Origin: Patescibacteria group bacterium UBA2772
Lineage (GTDB): Bacteria; Patescibacteriota; Minisyncoccia; Moranbacterales; DUUL01
Assembly (NCBI GenBank): GCA_002352545.1
Contig: DEIO01000017.1
Coordinates: 6,336-70,335, forward strand
DNA length: 64,000 nucleotides
Direction of reading: 5' to 3'
This document shows, piece after piece, positions 24,763 to 33,818 of this stretch (positions within the stretch are counted from its first letter, which is position 1; every line of letters starts with the position of its first letter). A program made the translations under genes and the position numbers. The notes beneath the pieces were generated by a model, which saw nothing but the letters and a program-made list of their open reading frames with translations, was not told the origin of the DNA and did not search any database.

Positions 24763-25040
24763 ATTAAAACTCGATTGTAAAGTAAGAAAGATAATGTTGT
24801 TTGTTTTAAAATTATTCCAATACACCTTAAAAAGCTCAAAAATAACAACTTAAAACTCGAAAGCAGGTTTCAGAGTCGTTTTAATCAGTTTGTATTTGAG
24901 AGTTCTTTGTTTCTCTAGCCCATTTTCCCCTGGGGTCTTTTTTATGGAATAAGTCTTGTTATTTCTATAATTTCGTTTTTACAGAACATGCGATGATAAA
25001 AATAAAAAAGGAAGGTAAATACAACGAACGGAGGACTTTA
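24763..25040. other. Intergenic, nothing recognised
   Basis: A/T-rich stretch without a credible reading frame, promoter of good quality or stable hairpin. A small CCCC-T-GGGG palindrome with a T-run near 24927-24945 is too short to call a terminator. Confidence 0.4.
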
Positions 25041-25331
25041 ATGGTGAGAGCTTATTCTTTTAAGTTACTTGTTTTTTTGTATAAACTCATTGCAAACAGT
25101 GGAATTCTTATAGATTATTTATTAGATGGTGAATTTAGATACTAAAATAAGTATATTTTTTTGCCGGATATAGCGATTCTAGTATTCTTTACTGTTTTTG
25201 TTAGTAAAATTTTTAAAAGCAAAGCTAGTTTATTTGATAACTTTTAAAAAACAACTGTCTACATAACTATTCTCATAATGTTTTTAATTATTTTCTGGTC
25301 TTTGTTTGATTTGGCGATTACTATTTTCTAG
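25041..25331 (+). pseudogene. Broken small multi-helix membrane protein gene
   Basis: A strong Shine-Dalgarno site (GGAGG at 25030-25034) precedes ATG 25041. The frame then runs to 25331 but is interrupted by two in-frame TAA codons (25143-25145 and 25245-25247). Read through, it gives about 96 residues with roughly three hydrophobic segments (SFKLLVFLYKLIANSGILI, DIAILVFFTVFVSKIF, TVYITILIMFLIIFWSLF). The sustained hydrophobic pattern in one frame argues for a decayed gene over chance. The family is not recognised. The first 34 codons could still be made as a short peptide. Confidence 0.5.
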
Positions 25332-25382
25332 AAGAGTGGTTTTTTATGCTAAGATTGGAATATAAGTATATAAAGAAAAACA

Positions 25383-25800
25383 ATGGAAATAAAATTATTT
25401 GTTGCGACGAAAGCATTTATATTTAACAAGGGTAAGGTTCTGATTGTACTTGAATCTGATAATCACATTGATGGTTCATCCAGACGTATTTGATGTTCCA
25501 GGTGGACGTGTTGAATCATGTTAGCGATTTAATGAAAGCCTCCTTCGTGAGATAAAGAAAGAAACTGCCTTATCAGTTGAAATTGGACATCCATTCTTTG
25601 CTGATGAATGGAGTCCAATTGTGAGAAATGAAAAATGGCAAATTGTGGGAACATTTTTTCAGTGCAATTCTAATGACGATAAGGTAATACTCAGCAGAGA
25701 CCATAAGGATTTCAAATGGATTGATTCAAAAAAAGATAAGGAGTACAAATTAACCGAAGGAGCGAAAAAAGCTTTCAGAGCATACTTAGACAAAAAATAG
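25383..25800 (+). pseudogene. Nudix hydrolase pseudogene
   Basis: The start MEIKLFVATKAFIFNKGKV is followed, after a +1 frame change near 25470, by FDVPGGRVE..RFNESLLREIKKETALSVEIG, which is a Nudix box. The box is damaged: the first conserved Glu codon reads TAG (25522-25524), a later catalytic Glu is Lys, and the conserved Gly is Ala. The C-terminal part (ADEWSPIVRNEKWQIVG.. to YLDKK, TAG at 25800) remains intact. An intact member would hydrolyse a nucleoside diphosphate derivative. With a frameshift, a nonsense codon and lost catalytic residues, it is almost certainly dead. Confidence 0.75.
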
Positions 25801-25952
25801 AATCTCACTCTTTTAAAACAGAAGTCACCATAGATGCATCTATTTCTTATATCTCAACAAAACCCCTGCTATAGGATAGTCTCCAAAAAATGATTTTAAG
25901 ATTAAGGTAGTCAGAAAAAAGCCTGATTGTAGGGGGTGTCAAGATTCTAGCA

Positions 25953-25981
25953 TTGACAAGAATAAAGTATTATTGTATGAC
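25953..25981 (+). promoter_or_regulatory. Promoter upstream of broken paralogue A
   Basis: TTGACA (25953-25958), 17 nt, TATGAC (25976-25981), about 75 nt before the ATG at 26058. Confidence 0.55.
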
Positions 25982-26057
25982 TAAAAATCAATCTTTGATT
26001 GATAAAAAGTACTTATCATTTTATTTTTATAACTATTTTTAGAAAGGAGAATTTCCT

Positions 26058-26706
26058 ATGTTTACAACGGGCGCTATATTTAGTAGAAAGATGTTTTGTT
26101 TGACTTTTATGTGTTTAGCAATTTGGTTCTTTTATTGTTGAGGCTATAGTGATAAGAAGCGTTAGTCTGGAAAGTGCCTCACATCAAGTTGGTGAAACAA
26201 GAACTGAACAAAAAAACATTGATTCTATTAAAGAAAAGATTGCAAGCATTAAAACTCATCAGGATTTTCTTGTTTTACAAAATGCATTGGAAGAAATTGC
26301 GGTTGACAACGAGGGTGACTTTTTATTGCTCGAAAAAATGGCTGTCGAAAAGGTTTCTGGGTTAGTTGAGATTGGTAATTATGACCAAATGAGAGATTTT
26401 ATTGAAAGTTGTTATCTTATCTCAACTAGAAATTTGCTGGTAGTGGCTTTTTTTGAAAGAGAAAAGCTTTTAAATTCGAAAGAGGATATCCTTTGTGAAT
26501 CGGATTTTGTATTTGTTAGGTGTCCCTTCGGAAACTGTTCAAGATTTTTTGGAGGGATGCAAGAGTTTTTTCTAGGCAAAATACTGAAATCTCAAGATAA
26601 GTTTTCTGCTATTGAGCTTGAGTTTATCTTCTCCAATATTGGACTTGAAATGAAGAGAAAAGATGAATTTCTCGATAATTTTTCTGTTTTAAAAGAAACA
26701 AAATAA
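26058..26706 (+). pseudogene. Membrane-anchored protein A of a tandem pair, frameshifted
   Basis: ATG 26058 has a good Shine-Dalgarno site (AAGGAGA, 7 nt upstream) and encodes a signal-anchor-like start (FTTGAIFSRKMFCLTFMCLA). It reaches TGA at 26139. From about 26119 the neighbouring frame is open and continues for 190 codons to 26706 (..SVSLESASHQVGETRTEQK..). One frame change between 26119 and 26138 would join a helix to the soluble domain. The soluble part is paralogous to the next gene: FFEREKLLNSKEDI against FFDNKKLSNSKKDI, and LGKILKSQDKFSAIE against LEKILKSPDAFSTIE. The family is unknown. A sequencing error in one base would give the same picture. Confidence 0.6.
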
Positions 26707-26725
26707 CTTTTATTTTGAAAGGAAT

Positions 26726-27421
26726 ATCTATAGTAATTATAAATTTTTTAAGAAATTTCCCATTGCTATAATAGTTTGTTTAATTTTTATTTCACTTGTT
26801 TTTGTGTTTGTTGTTAAGATTATGGAAATCGGGAAAATCGAAAACAGAAAAACTTTTGCAGAAGTTCAAACACAAAACCTGAATCAAAATAACAGGGAAA
26901 GAAAAGTAGCCGAACTTGAAAGGCGAGCTATTGCTATTAGAAGCTTCCAAGATGTTATTAATTTGGAAGGATGATTAAGCAAGATTGATGGAGGTGATAG
27001 CACATCAGATGATTTTTTGAGAGTAGAAAGTGTTATGGTTAATGCAATTGCTAATCTTATTACGGTTAGTGATCACAAACAAATGAAGGCTTTTATTAAA
27101 GCCTCTCGTTATAAATCAACAAACAATTTGTTGATAATCACTTTTTTTGATAACAAAAAACTCTCTAATTCTAAGAAAGATATCGTTTTTGGTGCAAATT
27201 TGTTGGGGAGTTATGAACGTGAAGATCTTTATCATGATTTTTTCAATCGTAAAAGAGCACAAGAACTTCTTTTAGAGAAGATTTTGAAATCTCCTGATGC
27301 ATTTTCTACTATTGAGATTTTAGATTTGTTTTGTATGATTTCATTAAAAAAAGAAAGAATTGCGAGTTTTCTGGATCAGTATATAGGAGAAGTTAGACCA
27401 GCGTTAGTTGTGAATAAATAA
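26726..27421 (+). pseudogene. Membrane-anchored protein B of a tandem pair, start lost and one stop
   Basis: A single frame runs from about 26726 to 27421. It encodes a short basic start, a transmembrane helix (FPIAIIVCLIFISLVFVFVV), a coiled-coil-like stretch and a soluble domain. There is no ATG, GTG or TTG at the expected distance from the AAAGGA site (26718-26723), and TGA interrupts at 26972-26974 in ..NLEG*LSKIDG... The stop aligns with an Ala in paralogue A. The last 134 codons (from a TTG at 27017) are open and could still be expressed alone. The soluble domain, shared with the upstream gene, is not recognised. Confidence 0.6.
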
Positions 27422-27439
27422 ACTGTAAAGTGATGGGGT

Positions 27440-27474
27440 TTTGTCGAGAATTAATCGACAAATCTCTTTTTATT
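27440..27474 (+). terminator. Terminator after the tandem pair
   Basis: Perfect 8-bp stem TTTGTCGA/TCGACAAA with a 7-nt loop, then TCTCTTTTTATT. Confidence 0.65.
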
Positions 27475-27495
27475 AAACATTTTTTTTCAACATGA

Positions 27496-27501
27496 TATAC
27501 T
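27496..27501 (+). promoter_or_regulatory. Extended -10 promoter of recO
   Basis: ATGATATACT contains the TGnTATACT extended -10 motif, with TATACT at 27496-27501 and no good -35. The same ten bases occur before the G5/RlpA-like gene (62442-62451). ATG of recO follows 28 nt later. Confidence 0.45.
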
Positions 27502-27528
27502 GCCAATGGTATTAGTTTTTTCTAATCA

Positions 27529-28275
27529 ATGAGTTATAAGATAGATACAATTGTTTTGGAGGCAAGAGAGTGTAGAGAATATGATAGAATCTATACTCTT
27601 CTTTCGCGTGAGAAGGGCAAGATCAGCGCAATTGGAGTTGGGACCAGAAAACCCAAGGCTAAACTAGCTTCAGGCCTGGAGCCACTAACAAAAAATGAAC
27701 TTTTTTTAATTGAATGTCGTGGTTTGGATAGGATAAAAGGAGTTATAATACATGATCAATATCCCAAAATCAGGGAAAATTATGATAAAACAATTCTTGT
27801 TAGGAGAACAACTAGGATCTTGAGTTGGCTTCTATTAGAAGGTGAAAGGTGCGAAGATATTTTTCTGGCACTTGCAGATTTTTTGACACTTGTAGAAAAA
27901 ACTTCATTTGAAAACAAAGACGTTGGAAGAAGTAAAGTGGTATTATTCCAATTAGCTTTGTTTTGGAGAGGAGTTGCTTGGCTTGGAATAACTCCCTCAC
28001 TCTATTATTGTGTGAGTTGTCGCAAAAAGATAAGCAAGAACGATAAATTTATTTTTTCAGTTCCAAATGGACTTCGGTGTGAAAAATGTTTTGCTAATAA
28101 AGACAAGAACTCAATGTATATCAGCACTGACTCTGTTAAGATATTGAGATTTTTTTTAGAAGGGGAAGTTGAAATTTTGAAAAAAATTAAGTTTGATAGG
28201 AAGGTTTTAGCTGAATTATCAAATATAACACGTTATACACTTTCGCATATCATAGAAAGAAGGATTATATTCTAG
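27529..28275 (+). CDS. recO: DNA repair protein RecO
   Basis: Recombination mediator that loads RecA onto SSB-coated single-stranded DNA with RecR. 248 residues. The N-terminal OB fold (YKIDTIVLEARECREYDRIYTLL..GKISAIGVGTRKPKAKLASGLEPL) is the family signature, and a helical domain follows. A zinc-finger-like CVSC..C..C arrangement (YYCVSCRKKISKND, GLRCEKCF) is retained. It stands as a single gene after the decay zone. recA is 5 kb downstream in the same direction. Confidence 0.94.
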   Translation: MSYKIDTIVLEARECREYDRIYTLLSREKGKISAIGVGTRKPKAKLASGLEPLTKNELFLIECRGLDRIKGVIIHDQYPKIRENYDKTILVRRTTRILSWLLLEGERCEDIFLALADFLTLVEKTSFENKDVGRSKVVLFQLALFWRGVAWLGITPSLYYCVSCRKKISKNDKFIFSVPNGLRCEKCFANKDKNSMYISTDSVKILRFFLEGEVEILKKIKFDRKVLAELSNITRYTLSHIIERRIIF

Positions 28276-28337
28276 CTTTCTTATCAATTTTTTTGTGCTA
28301 TAATAAACAAACATGATTCAAAAATAAAAATGAAAAA

Positions 28338-30248
28338 ATGGCTTTAAAAGACCTTTCTAAAAAATTATATAAAAAGAAGGATGAGCTTAAGGGCAGAAGA
28401 CTAGACAAAGACGTTTATGATGCTCGTAAAATCGATCAAGAAAAAGATGGTTTTGAAAATGTTGAGGGTAGGATTATAAAAACCCAAGGTAGACGAGATT
28501 TTACTGAAGAACAAGAGAAAATTCAAAAGAATAAAATGGTTGTTTTTGGTGGTATTTTTATCATCATTCTGTTGGCAATATTTTCAGTTGTTTTTCTTTA
28601 TTTTAAGGTCATAGGAAATGCATTTTTAGAGGAAAAAGTTGAGATATCAATTGCTGGGCCTAGTGAGGTAAGAAGTGCAGAAGACGCTGTTTATACGATT
28701 AGAATAGAGAATTTTAATCGTGTTGCACTTCAAAATGTCAAGATAGATTTGAATTATTCGGAATCAATGGTTATTCAAGAGAGTACTTATATTCAACAAG
28801 AAGGTTTTAAGGCTTCTACAATTGTTATAGGAAATATCAAGGCTAAGGACAAAAAAGAATATGAAGTTATCTTTAAACCTTTTGGACCGAGGGATAGACA
28901 GGTATTTTTGAATGCAACTGTTGGATATCAACCTATTAATTTTAATAGTGAATTTGAGAAATTTACACAAAAAAGTATCATAATTAAATCTTCACCTCTG
29001 TCGATTACTATTATTCCAGTCAAAAAGGCTGCTAGTGGAGAAAAAGTTCACTTAGACGTTATTGTGAAAAATAGTAGTCAGTTTGAGTTTGATGATTTGG
29101 AATTGAGAGTAGACTATCCATCGGGATTCTTTTTCGAAGAAAGCAGCACGAGTCCTTCAAGAGACAAGAACATTTGGCAATTTGATAAGGTGGAAGCAAA
29201 AGAACAAATTAAAATAGGTATTAACGGAATAATGGAAGGAATTCCAGATTCATTGAAAAGTTTTAAAGCTGAAATTGGTCAAAAAAGAGGTGATAATAAA
29301 ATGCTTGTTTTTACTGAGAATGAGGGTGTGATGAAGATGATTTCCAGTCGAATAAGTATAAAACAAGAAACAGTTAATGATAGTGTATACCTTGGTAATG
29401 TAATAAGCTTTCGTACAACCTTTAAAAATACCTCAGATGTTCCGTTAAGAGATTTGGTCTTGATTCAGTATATTGATTCTGAGGTTGTAAATGAGAGGAA
29501 TGTTAGTGTGCAAAGAGGGTATTATGATAGTACAAATAACACTGTTTTATGGAAAGCGTCACAAGTTCCAGAATTGAAACTTTTAATGCCTGGTGAGGAA
29601 GGTGCTGTGATTACAGAACTCCCAGTAGTTGATCAGGTTCCTATGAATAATGAGGATGACAAGAATTTTACAATAAGTTCTTATGTTGAAATTGAAAGTT
29701 TGGATATCGATTCTCCGTTATGGCAAAATAAGAGGATTCGATCAGCTCAGAAAACGATTCCAATTAATTCCAAGATGATTATTGATATTGAAGGTGCCTA
29801 TAATAGTGAGGAACTACCGAATTCTGGACCTACGCCGATGGTTGTTGGAGATGAGACAACTTTTACCATTTATTTGAGAGTGTTAAATACATCAAATGAT
29901 CTTAAAAATGCTATTTTAACAGCCAAGTTTCCATCTGGAATCATCTGGAAAGATAATTTTAGACCTCATGATGCAGGAATAGAGTTCAATGAGAGAACGA
30001 ATGAGTTGAAGCTTATAATAGGTTCTATCGAAGCTGGAACCGGTTTTATAACACCAACTAGAATGTATGCTTTTCAAATAGGTGTTATACCATCTAAGAA
30101 TCAACTTGGTAGAAAAATAGTAATTTTGAATGATTTAAAAACGACAGCTATTGATACTTTTACTTCGAATGAGGTATCATATAAATTCAAAAAACTGAAT
30201 GTTACAAGCATTAAAGATGTAGATACCTCGCTTATTGAAAGAGATTAA
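28338..30248 (+). CDS. Single-pass membrane protein with DUF11/CARDB-like beta-sandwich repeats
   Basis: 636 residues. A charged cytoplasmic N-terminus (1-65) and a transmembrane helix (about 67-90, VVFGGIFIIILLAIFSVVFL) precede a long extracytoplasmic part made of four or so repeated beta-sandwich domains. Each domain opens with an I/V-x-G/S-x-E motif and carries LKNVKIDLNYSES-like, YTIRIENFN and FRTTFKNTSDVPLRDLVLI segments typical of DUF11/CARDB folds. These folds usually serve as structural or adhesive surface modules. The gene sits between recO and tgt, with small gaps of 62 and 44 nt. No enzymatic motif is visible and the specific role is unknown. Confidence 0.75.
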   Translation: MALKDLSKKLYKKKDELKGRRLDKDVYDARKIDQEKDGFENVEGRIIKTQGRRDFTEEQEKIQKNKMVVFGGIFIIILLAIFSVVFLYFKVIGNAFLEEKVEISIAGPSEVRSAEDAVYTIRIENFNRVALQNVKIDLNYSESMVIQESTYIQQEGFKASTIVIGNIKAKDKKEYEVIFKPFGPRDRQVFLNATVGYQPINFNSEFEKFTQKSIIIKSSPLSITIIPVKKAASGEKVHLDVIVKNSSQFEFDDLELRVDYPSGFFFEESSTSPSRDKNIWQFDKVEAKEQIKIGINGIMEGIPDSLKSFKAEIGQKRGDNKMLVFTENEGVMKMISSRISIKQETVNDSVYLGNVISFRTTFKNTSDVPLRDLVLIQYIDSEVVNERNVSVQRGYYDSTNNTVLWKASQVPELKLLMPGEEGAVITELPVVDQVPMNNEDDKNFTISSYVEIESLDIDSPLWQNKRIRSAQKTIPINSKMIIDIEGAYNSEELPNSGPTPMVVGDETTFTIYLRVLNTSNDLKNAILTAKFPSGIIWKDNFRPHDAGIEFNERTNELKLIIGSIEAGTGFITPTRMYAFQIGVIPSKNQLGRKIVILNDLKTTAIDTFTSNEVSYKFKKLNVTSIKDVDTSLIERD

Positions 30249-30292
30249 TAATATTGCTTAGAATAAGAAACTAATAAAATAATGAAGTTTAG

Positions 30293-31504
30293 ATGTTAAC
30301 TATTGAAAATAGTAATTTTTTGGATGCCAGGACTGGCAAAATTAGAACTAAGAGCGGAACGGTAAAGACTCCTTTTTTTATGCCGATAGCTACAAAAGGT
30401 GCTGTCAAACATATTTCCCCAGAAGAGATCAAACAGATAGGGTATGAACTTGTACTGGGGAATACTTATCATCTTTGGCTTCGACCAGGAGATGACTTGA
30501 TTAGTAGAGCTGGTGGGTTGTATAAATTTATGAACTGGAATGGTTCTATTTTAACAGATAGTGGTGGTTTCCAAGTTTTTTCGTTGGGTGCTCGTGCAGA
30601 AAAAACATTTGGATCTTCAGGGGTTAAGCTAACAGAAGAAGGTGCTAAATTTATCGACCATACAAATGGTAATAAATATATGCTAACACCTGAAAAATCT
30701 ATTGATATACAGCTTAATTTAGGCTCAGACATTATTATGTGTCTAGATGAGTGCCCTTCTTATCCTTGCAGCTATGAAAACACCGATAAATCATTGGAAC
30801 TAACAACTAGATGGGCGAAGAGGTGTTTTGAATATTTTCATAAGAAGATTGGAGAGAATTCTGATAAATATAAAAATGGTAGACCGAGATTGTTTTGTAT
30901 TGTTCAAGGTTCGGTATATGAAGAGCTTAGAAAGAAATCAGCTCAACAGCTTTTGTCTATAGACTTTGAAAAATTAGGAGGTCCGAAAGATGGTTGGGAT
31001 GGTTTTGCTATTGGAGGTGTGGCTGTTGGTGAGCCAAGGGAAAGGTTGTATGAAATCCTAAAATGGGTTGTACCAGTTTTGCCAAAGAATAAACCAAGAT
31101 ATCTCATGGGACTTGGAAATCCAGAAGAAATAGTTTCTGCTGTTTGTGCTGGAGTAGATATGTTTGATTGTGTTATCCCAACCAGAGAAGGGAGGCATGG
31201 TAGAATTTTTCGTTGGAATAAAGAGTTTCAGGATGCAAAAATAGAAGCACTAAAAGAAAATATCATCAGGGATAAGAATGGCAAAACAATAAGTGATTTC
31301 TATGAAACTATAAACATTACAAATAAAAAATTTAAAGAAAATTTTTCTCCAATAGACGAAAACTGTGATTGTTATGCTTGTAAACATTATAGTAAAGCAT
31401 ATATAAAACATCTTTTTAAAGTGAATGAAGCTTTTGCACTACGATTGGTTTCTATTCATAATCTTAGTTTTTATTATCAACTTATGCAGAAATTAAGAAG
31501 CTGA
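30293..31504 (+). CDS. tgt: Queuine/preQ1 tRNA-ribosyltransferase
   Basis: Exchanges guanine-34 of tRNAs with GUN anticodons (such as the Tyr-GTA tRNA in this window) for preQ1 or queuine. 403 residues. Family motifs: FFMPIATKGAVKHISPEEI, LVLGNTYHLWLRPGD, TDSGGFQVFSLG (catalytic Asp), FAIGGVAVGEPRERLYEIL, and VDMFDCVIPTREGRHGR with the nucleophilic Asp. The C-terminal zinc site is CDCYACKHYSKAYIKHL. No other queuosine genes are visible, so the modified base may be scavenged. The stop is TGA (31502-31504), and a hairpin terminator follows. Confidence 0.96.
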   Translation: MLTIENSNFLDARTGKIRTKSGTVKTPFFMPIATKGAVKHISPEEIKQIGYELVLGNTYHLWLRPGDDLISRAGGLYKFMNWNGSILTDSGGFQVFSLGARAEKTFGSSGVKLTEEGAKFIDHTNGNKYMLTPEKSIDIQLNLGSDIIMCLDECPSYPCSYENTDKSLELTTRWAKRCFEYFHKKIGENSDKYKNGRPRLFCIVQGSVYEELRKKSAQQLLSIDFEKLGGPKDGWDGFAIGGVAVGEPRERLYEILKWVVPVLPKNKPRYLMGLGNPEEIVSAVCAGVDMFDCVIPTREGRHGRIFRWNKEFQDAKIEALKENIIRDKNGKTISDFYETINITNKKFKENFSPIDENCDCYACKHYSKAYIKHLFKVNEAFALRLVSIHNLSFYYQLMQKLRS

Positions 31505-31524
31505 TTCTCAATTGAATTAACCGA

Positions 31525-31559
31525 GAAGTTTCCTTTTAAAGAAGGGGAAAGTTCATTTT
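31525..31559 (+). terminator. Terminator after tgt
   Basis: 13-nt arms (31525-31537, 31542-31554) with one mismatch and two G-U pairs, then ATTTTG. Only moderately convincing because the T-run is short. Confidence 0.45.
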
Positions 31560-31565
31560 GTCCAG

Positions 31566-31594
31566 TTTACAAAAAGCTATAAATAATATATTCT
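31566..31594 (+). promoter_or_regulatory. Promoter of the HTH/RodZ-like gene
   Basis: TTTACA (31566-31571), 17 nt, TATTCT (31589-31594), about 93 nt before the start codon. Confidence 0.45.
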
Positions 31595-31686
31595 AAGAAT
31601 AAGAAAATTTGTAAAAATTCTACTCTGTTGCTAGCAGATTTAATTTTTATTGGCCTTTTAAAATACAGACAAGAAAAATAGAACTG

Positions 31687-32754
31687 ATGGTTGAATTTAA
31701 AAAGAAAAAGGTAAAATCACACACTCTGGGTGAAAAACTCAAACAAGTTAGGGAAAGGGCAAATGTTTCTCTGAGCGAGATAGCAAAGAATACAAAGATT
31801 CGAAAATTTTACTTAGAGATGTTAGAAGAGGGGTATTTTGATAGATTGCCGCCAGATGTTTATGTAAGAGGATTTCTTAATAGCTATGCTGAATATTTAG
31901 GAATAGAGCCTTTAGATGTAATGAAGTTATATGAGAAGGAAAGAGGAATTCAGAGAAGTATGAAAAAGACTCAAAATAAACAAACTGAAAATATTAAAAA
32001 AAGTTCCAAGTTAGAATTTCCAACAATTGTTTTTACGCCAAAAGTTTTTACAGGTATTTTGTTTGTGGTCTTGGTTTTGTTGGGAGGGGTTTATTTTTAT
32101 AGGGAAGTTGGCGAGTTTTCTAAGGCACCGCGTTTAGTTGTTTTGCAACCAAGTGATGATCTTTCTATTGATGGAAGTTCTATTGAAGTTATCGGATTGA
32201 CCGATAAAGAAGGGAAAATCAGGATTAATAGTCAACCTGTTTTTGTTAATGACAAGGGTGAGTTTAAAGAAGTTGTGAGTTTGCAAAATGGTGTAAACGA
32301 AATCGAAATCAAGGCGATTAATCGTTTTTCTAATGAAGAGGTAAAAAATGTTAATGTTTCAGCGAAATATGAAACAGATATTGGCAAGAAAAATGTAGTA
32401 GAGAAAATGATGGAAGCTCAAGACGAAATCAAGAATGAAACAGTTAAATTGGAATTAGAAGTAAAAGAGTTTCCAACGTGGGTATTGGTTGTGGTTGATG
32501 GGAAGAATATTCAAAAGGGCACAATGCTTCCAGGAGCAGTTCAAATTTTTGAAGGAAAAGAGAATATTTCTGTTACAGCTGGCAGGGCAAATCAAATTTT
32601 GATTAAATTAAATGATAAAGATATAGGGCTTCTAAGTGAAGATGCGGGCACGATAAGAGATGTAATTTTTGATCTAGAGAGTGAAGAAATCCCGATTTAC
32701 GAAGAACGAGAAGAGAAAGAAGAAATAGTAGAAGAAAAAGAAGAACAAGTCTGA
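31687..32754 (+). CDS. RodZ-like helix-turn-helix membrane protein
   Basis: 355 residues. A cytoplasmic HTH of the HTH_25/Xre type (LGEKLKQVRERANVSLSEIA..YVRGFLNSYAEYLGI, residues about 12-85) is followed by a basic linker and one transmembrane helix (about 119-138, VFTGILFVVLVLLGGVYF). Then come extracytoplasmic Ig-like and DUF4115-like domains and an acidic tail. This is the architecture of RodZ, which links MreB to the elongation machinery. Whether MreB exists here is not visible in the window. The stop is TGA (32752-32754). It lies 43 nt upstream of recA and may share its transcript. Confidence 0.8.
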   Translation: MVEFKKKKVKSHTLGEKLKQVRERANVSLSEIAKNTKIRKFYLEMLEEGYFDRLPPDVYVRGFLNSYAEYLGIEPLDVMKLYEKERGIQRSMKKTQNKQTENIKKSSKLEFPTIVFTPKVFTGILFVVLVLLGGVYFYREVGEFSKAPRLVVLQPSDDLSIDGSSIEVIGLTDKEGKIRINSQPVFVNDKGEFKEVVSLQNGVNEIEIKAINRFSNEEVKNVNVSAKYETDIGKKNVVEKMMEAQDEIKNETVKLELEVKEFPTWVLVVVDGKNIQKGTMLPGAVQIFEGKENISVTAGRANQILIKLNDKDIGLLSEDAGTIRDVIFDLESEEIPIYEEREEKEEIVEEKEEQV

Positions 32755-32797
32755 CTTTTTAGACAATAGAGTTCAATAATCAAATAAAAAATCCAAA

Positions 32798-33808
32798 ATG
32801 GCGAAAGTAGTAAAAAGAAAAGAGGGACAAAAAGTTGTGGGGGAGGTTATGAATGAAATTAAGGAGAAATTTGGCGAAGGTTCAATAATGAGGCTTGGAG
32901 AAATCAAAAAGGTTGATATCGCAGCTATTTCCACGGGCTCACCTTCACTGGATATTGCACTTGGAATTGGTGGAGTCCCAAGAGGTAGAGTTATTGAGGT
33001 GTATGGACCAGAGTCGTCTGGTAAAACAACCCTAAGTCTACATATTATTGCAAACGTCCAAAGAGACGGAGGCGTTGCAGCTTTTGTAGATGCTGAACAC
33101 GCACTTGATCCTAGCTATGCTAAGAAAATAGGAGTTAATGTTGATGAGTTGTTGATTTCGCAACCAGATGCAGGAGAACAAGCGCTTGAAATTGTTGAAA
33201 CACTAGTTCGTTCTAATGCAGTTGACGTGATCGTTATTGATTCTGTTGCTGCTCTTGTTCCAAGGGCTGAAATTGAAGGAGAAATGGGTGATTCACATAT
33301 GGGATTACAGGCAAGATTGATGTCACAAGCGCTTAGAAAATTGACAGGAGTTGTTGCTAAAACAAATGTTTTAGTTATTTTCATCAATCAAATTAGAATG
33401 AAGATTGGTGTTGTTTTCGGAAATCCCGAAACAACGACTGGAGGAAATGCGCTTAAATTTTATTCATCTGTAAGAATTGAAGTTAGAAGAGCTGCTCAAA
33501 TCAAACAAGGAGATGTTATTATTGGTAATAGAGTAAAAGCTAAAATTGTTAAGAATAAAGTAGCGCCTCCTTTTCAAGTTGCTGAATTTGATATTATGTA
33601 TAATGAAGGCATATCAAGGGAAGGTGACTTAGTTGATACTGGTGTGAAATATGGAGTTTTGAAAAAAGCTGGTTCATGGTATCAATTTGGAGAAGAAAAG
33701 ATTGGACAAGGAAGGGAATCGGCTAAAAAATTCTTAAGAGAAAACAAGAAAGCTGCTAAAGAAGTCTATTCTCAAATTAAGAAAAAGATTAAAGAAGAAG
33801 AAAATTAA
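32798..33808 (+). CDS. recA: Recombinase RecA
   Basis: ATP-dependent strand-exchange protein of homologous recombination. 336 residues. Walker A GPESSGKTT (near residue 69), FVDAEHALDPSYAKKIGV, SVAALVPRAEIEGEMGDSHMGLQ (in part loop L1), the NQIR sensor, and loop L2 ETTTGGNALKFYSS are all present. The C-terminal domain is basic and short compared with the acidic tail of E. coli RecA. Start at 32798 without a Shine-Dalgarno site. A PrsW-type protease gene follows after 10 nt. Confidence 0.98.
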   Translation: MAKVVKRKEGQKVVGEVMNEIKEKFGEGSIMRLGEIKKVDIAAISTGSPSLDIALGIGGVPRGRVIEVYGPESSGKTTLSLHIIANVQRDGGVAAFVDAEHALDPSYAKKIGVNVDELLISQPDAGEQALEIVETLVRSNAVDVIVIDSVAALVPRAEIEGEMGDSHMGLQARLMSQALRKLTGVVAKTNVLVIFINQIRMKIGVVFGNPETTTGGNALKFYSSVRIEVRRAAQIKQGDVIIGNRVKAKIVKNKVAPPFQVAEFDIMYNEGISREGDLVDTGVKYGVLKKAGSWYQFGEEKIGQGRESAKKFLRENKKAAKEVYSQIKKKIKEEEN

Positions 33809-33818
33809 TTAGTGTGAT

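Noticed and set aside
26972..26974. TGA as a sense codon (Gly) in the second tandem paralogue, as in Gracilibacteria/Absconditabacteria
   Set aside because: TGA cleanly ends several intact genes in this window, and long genes have no internal TGA, so code 25 does not apply.
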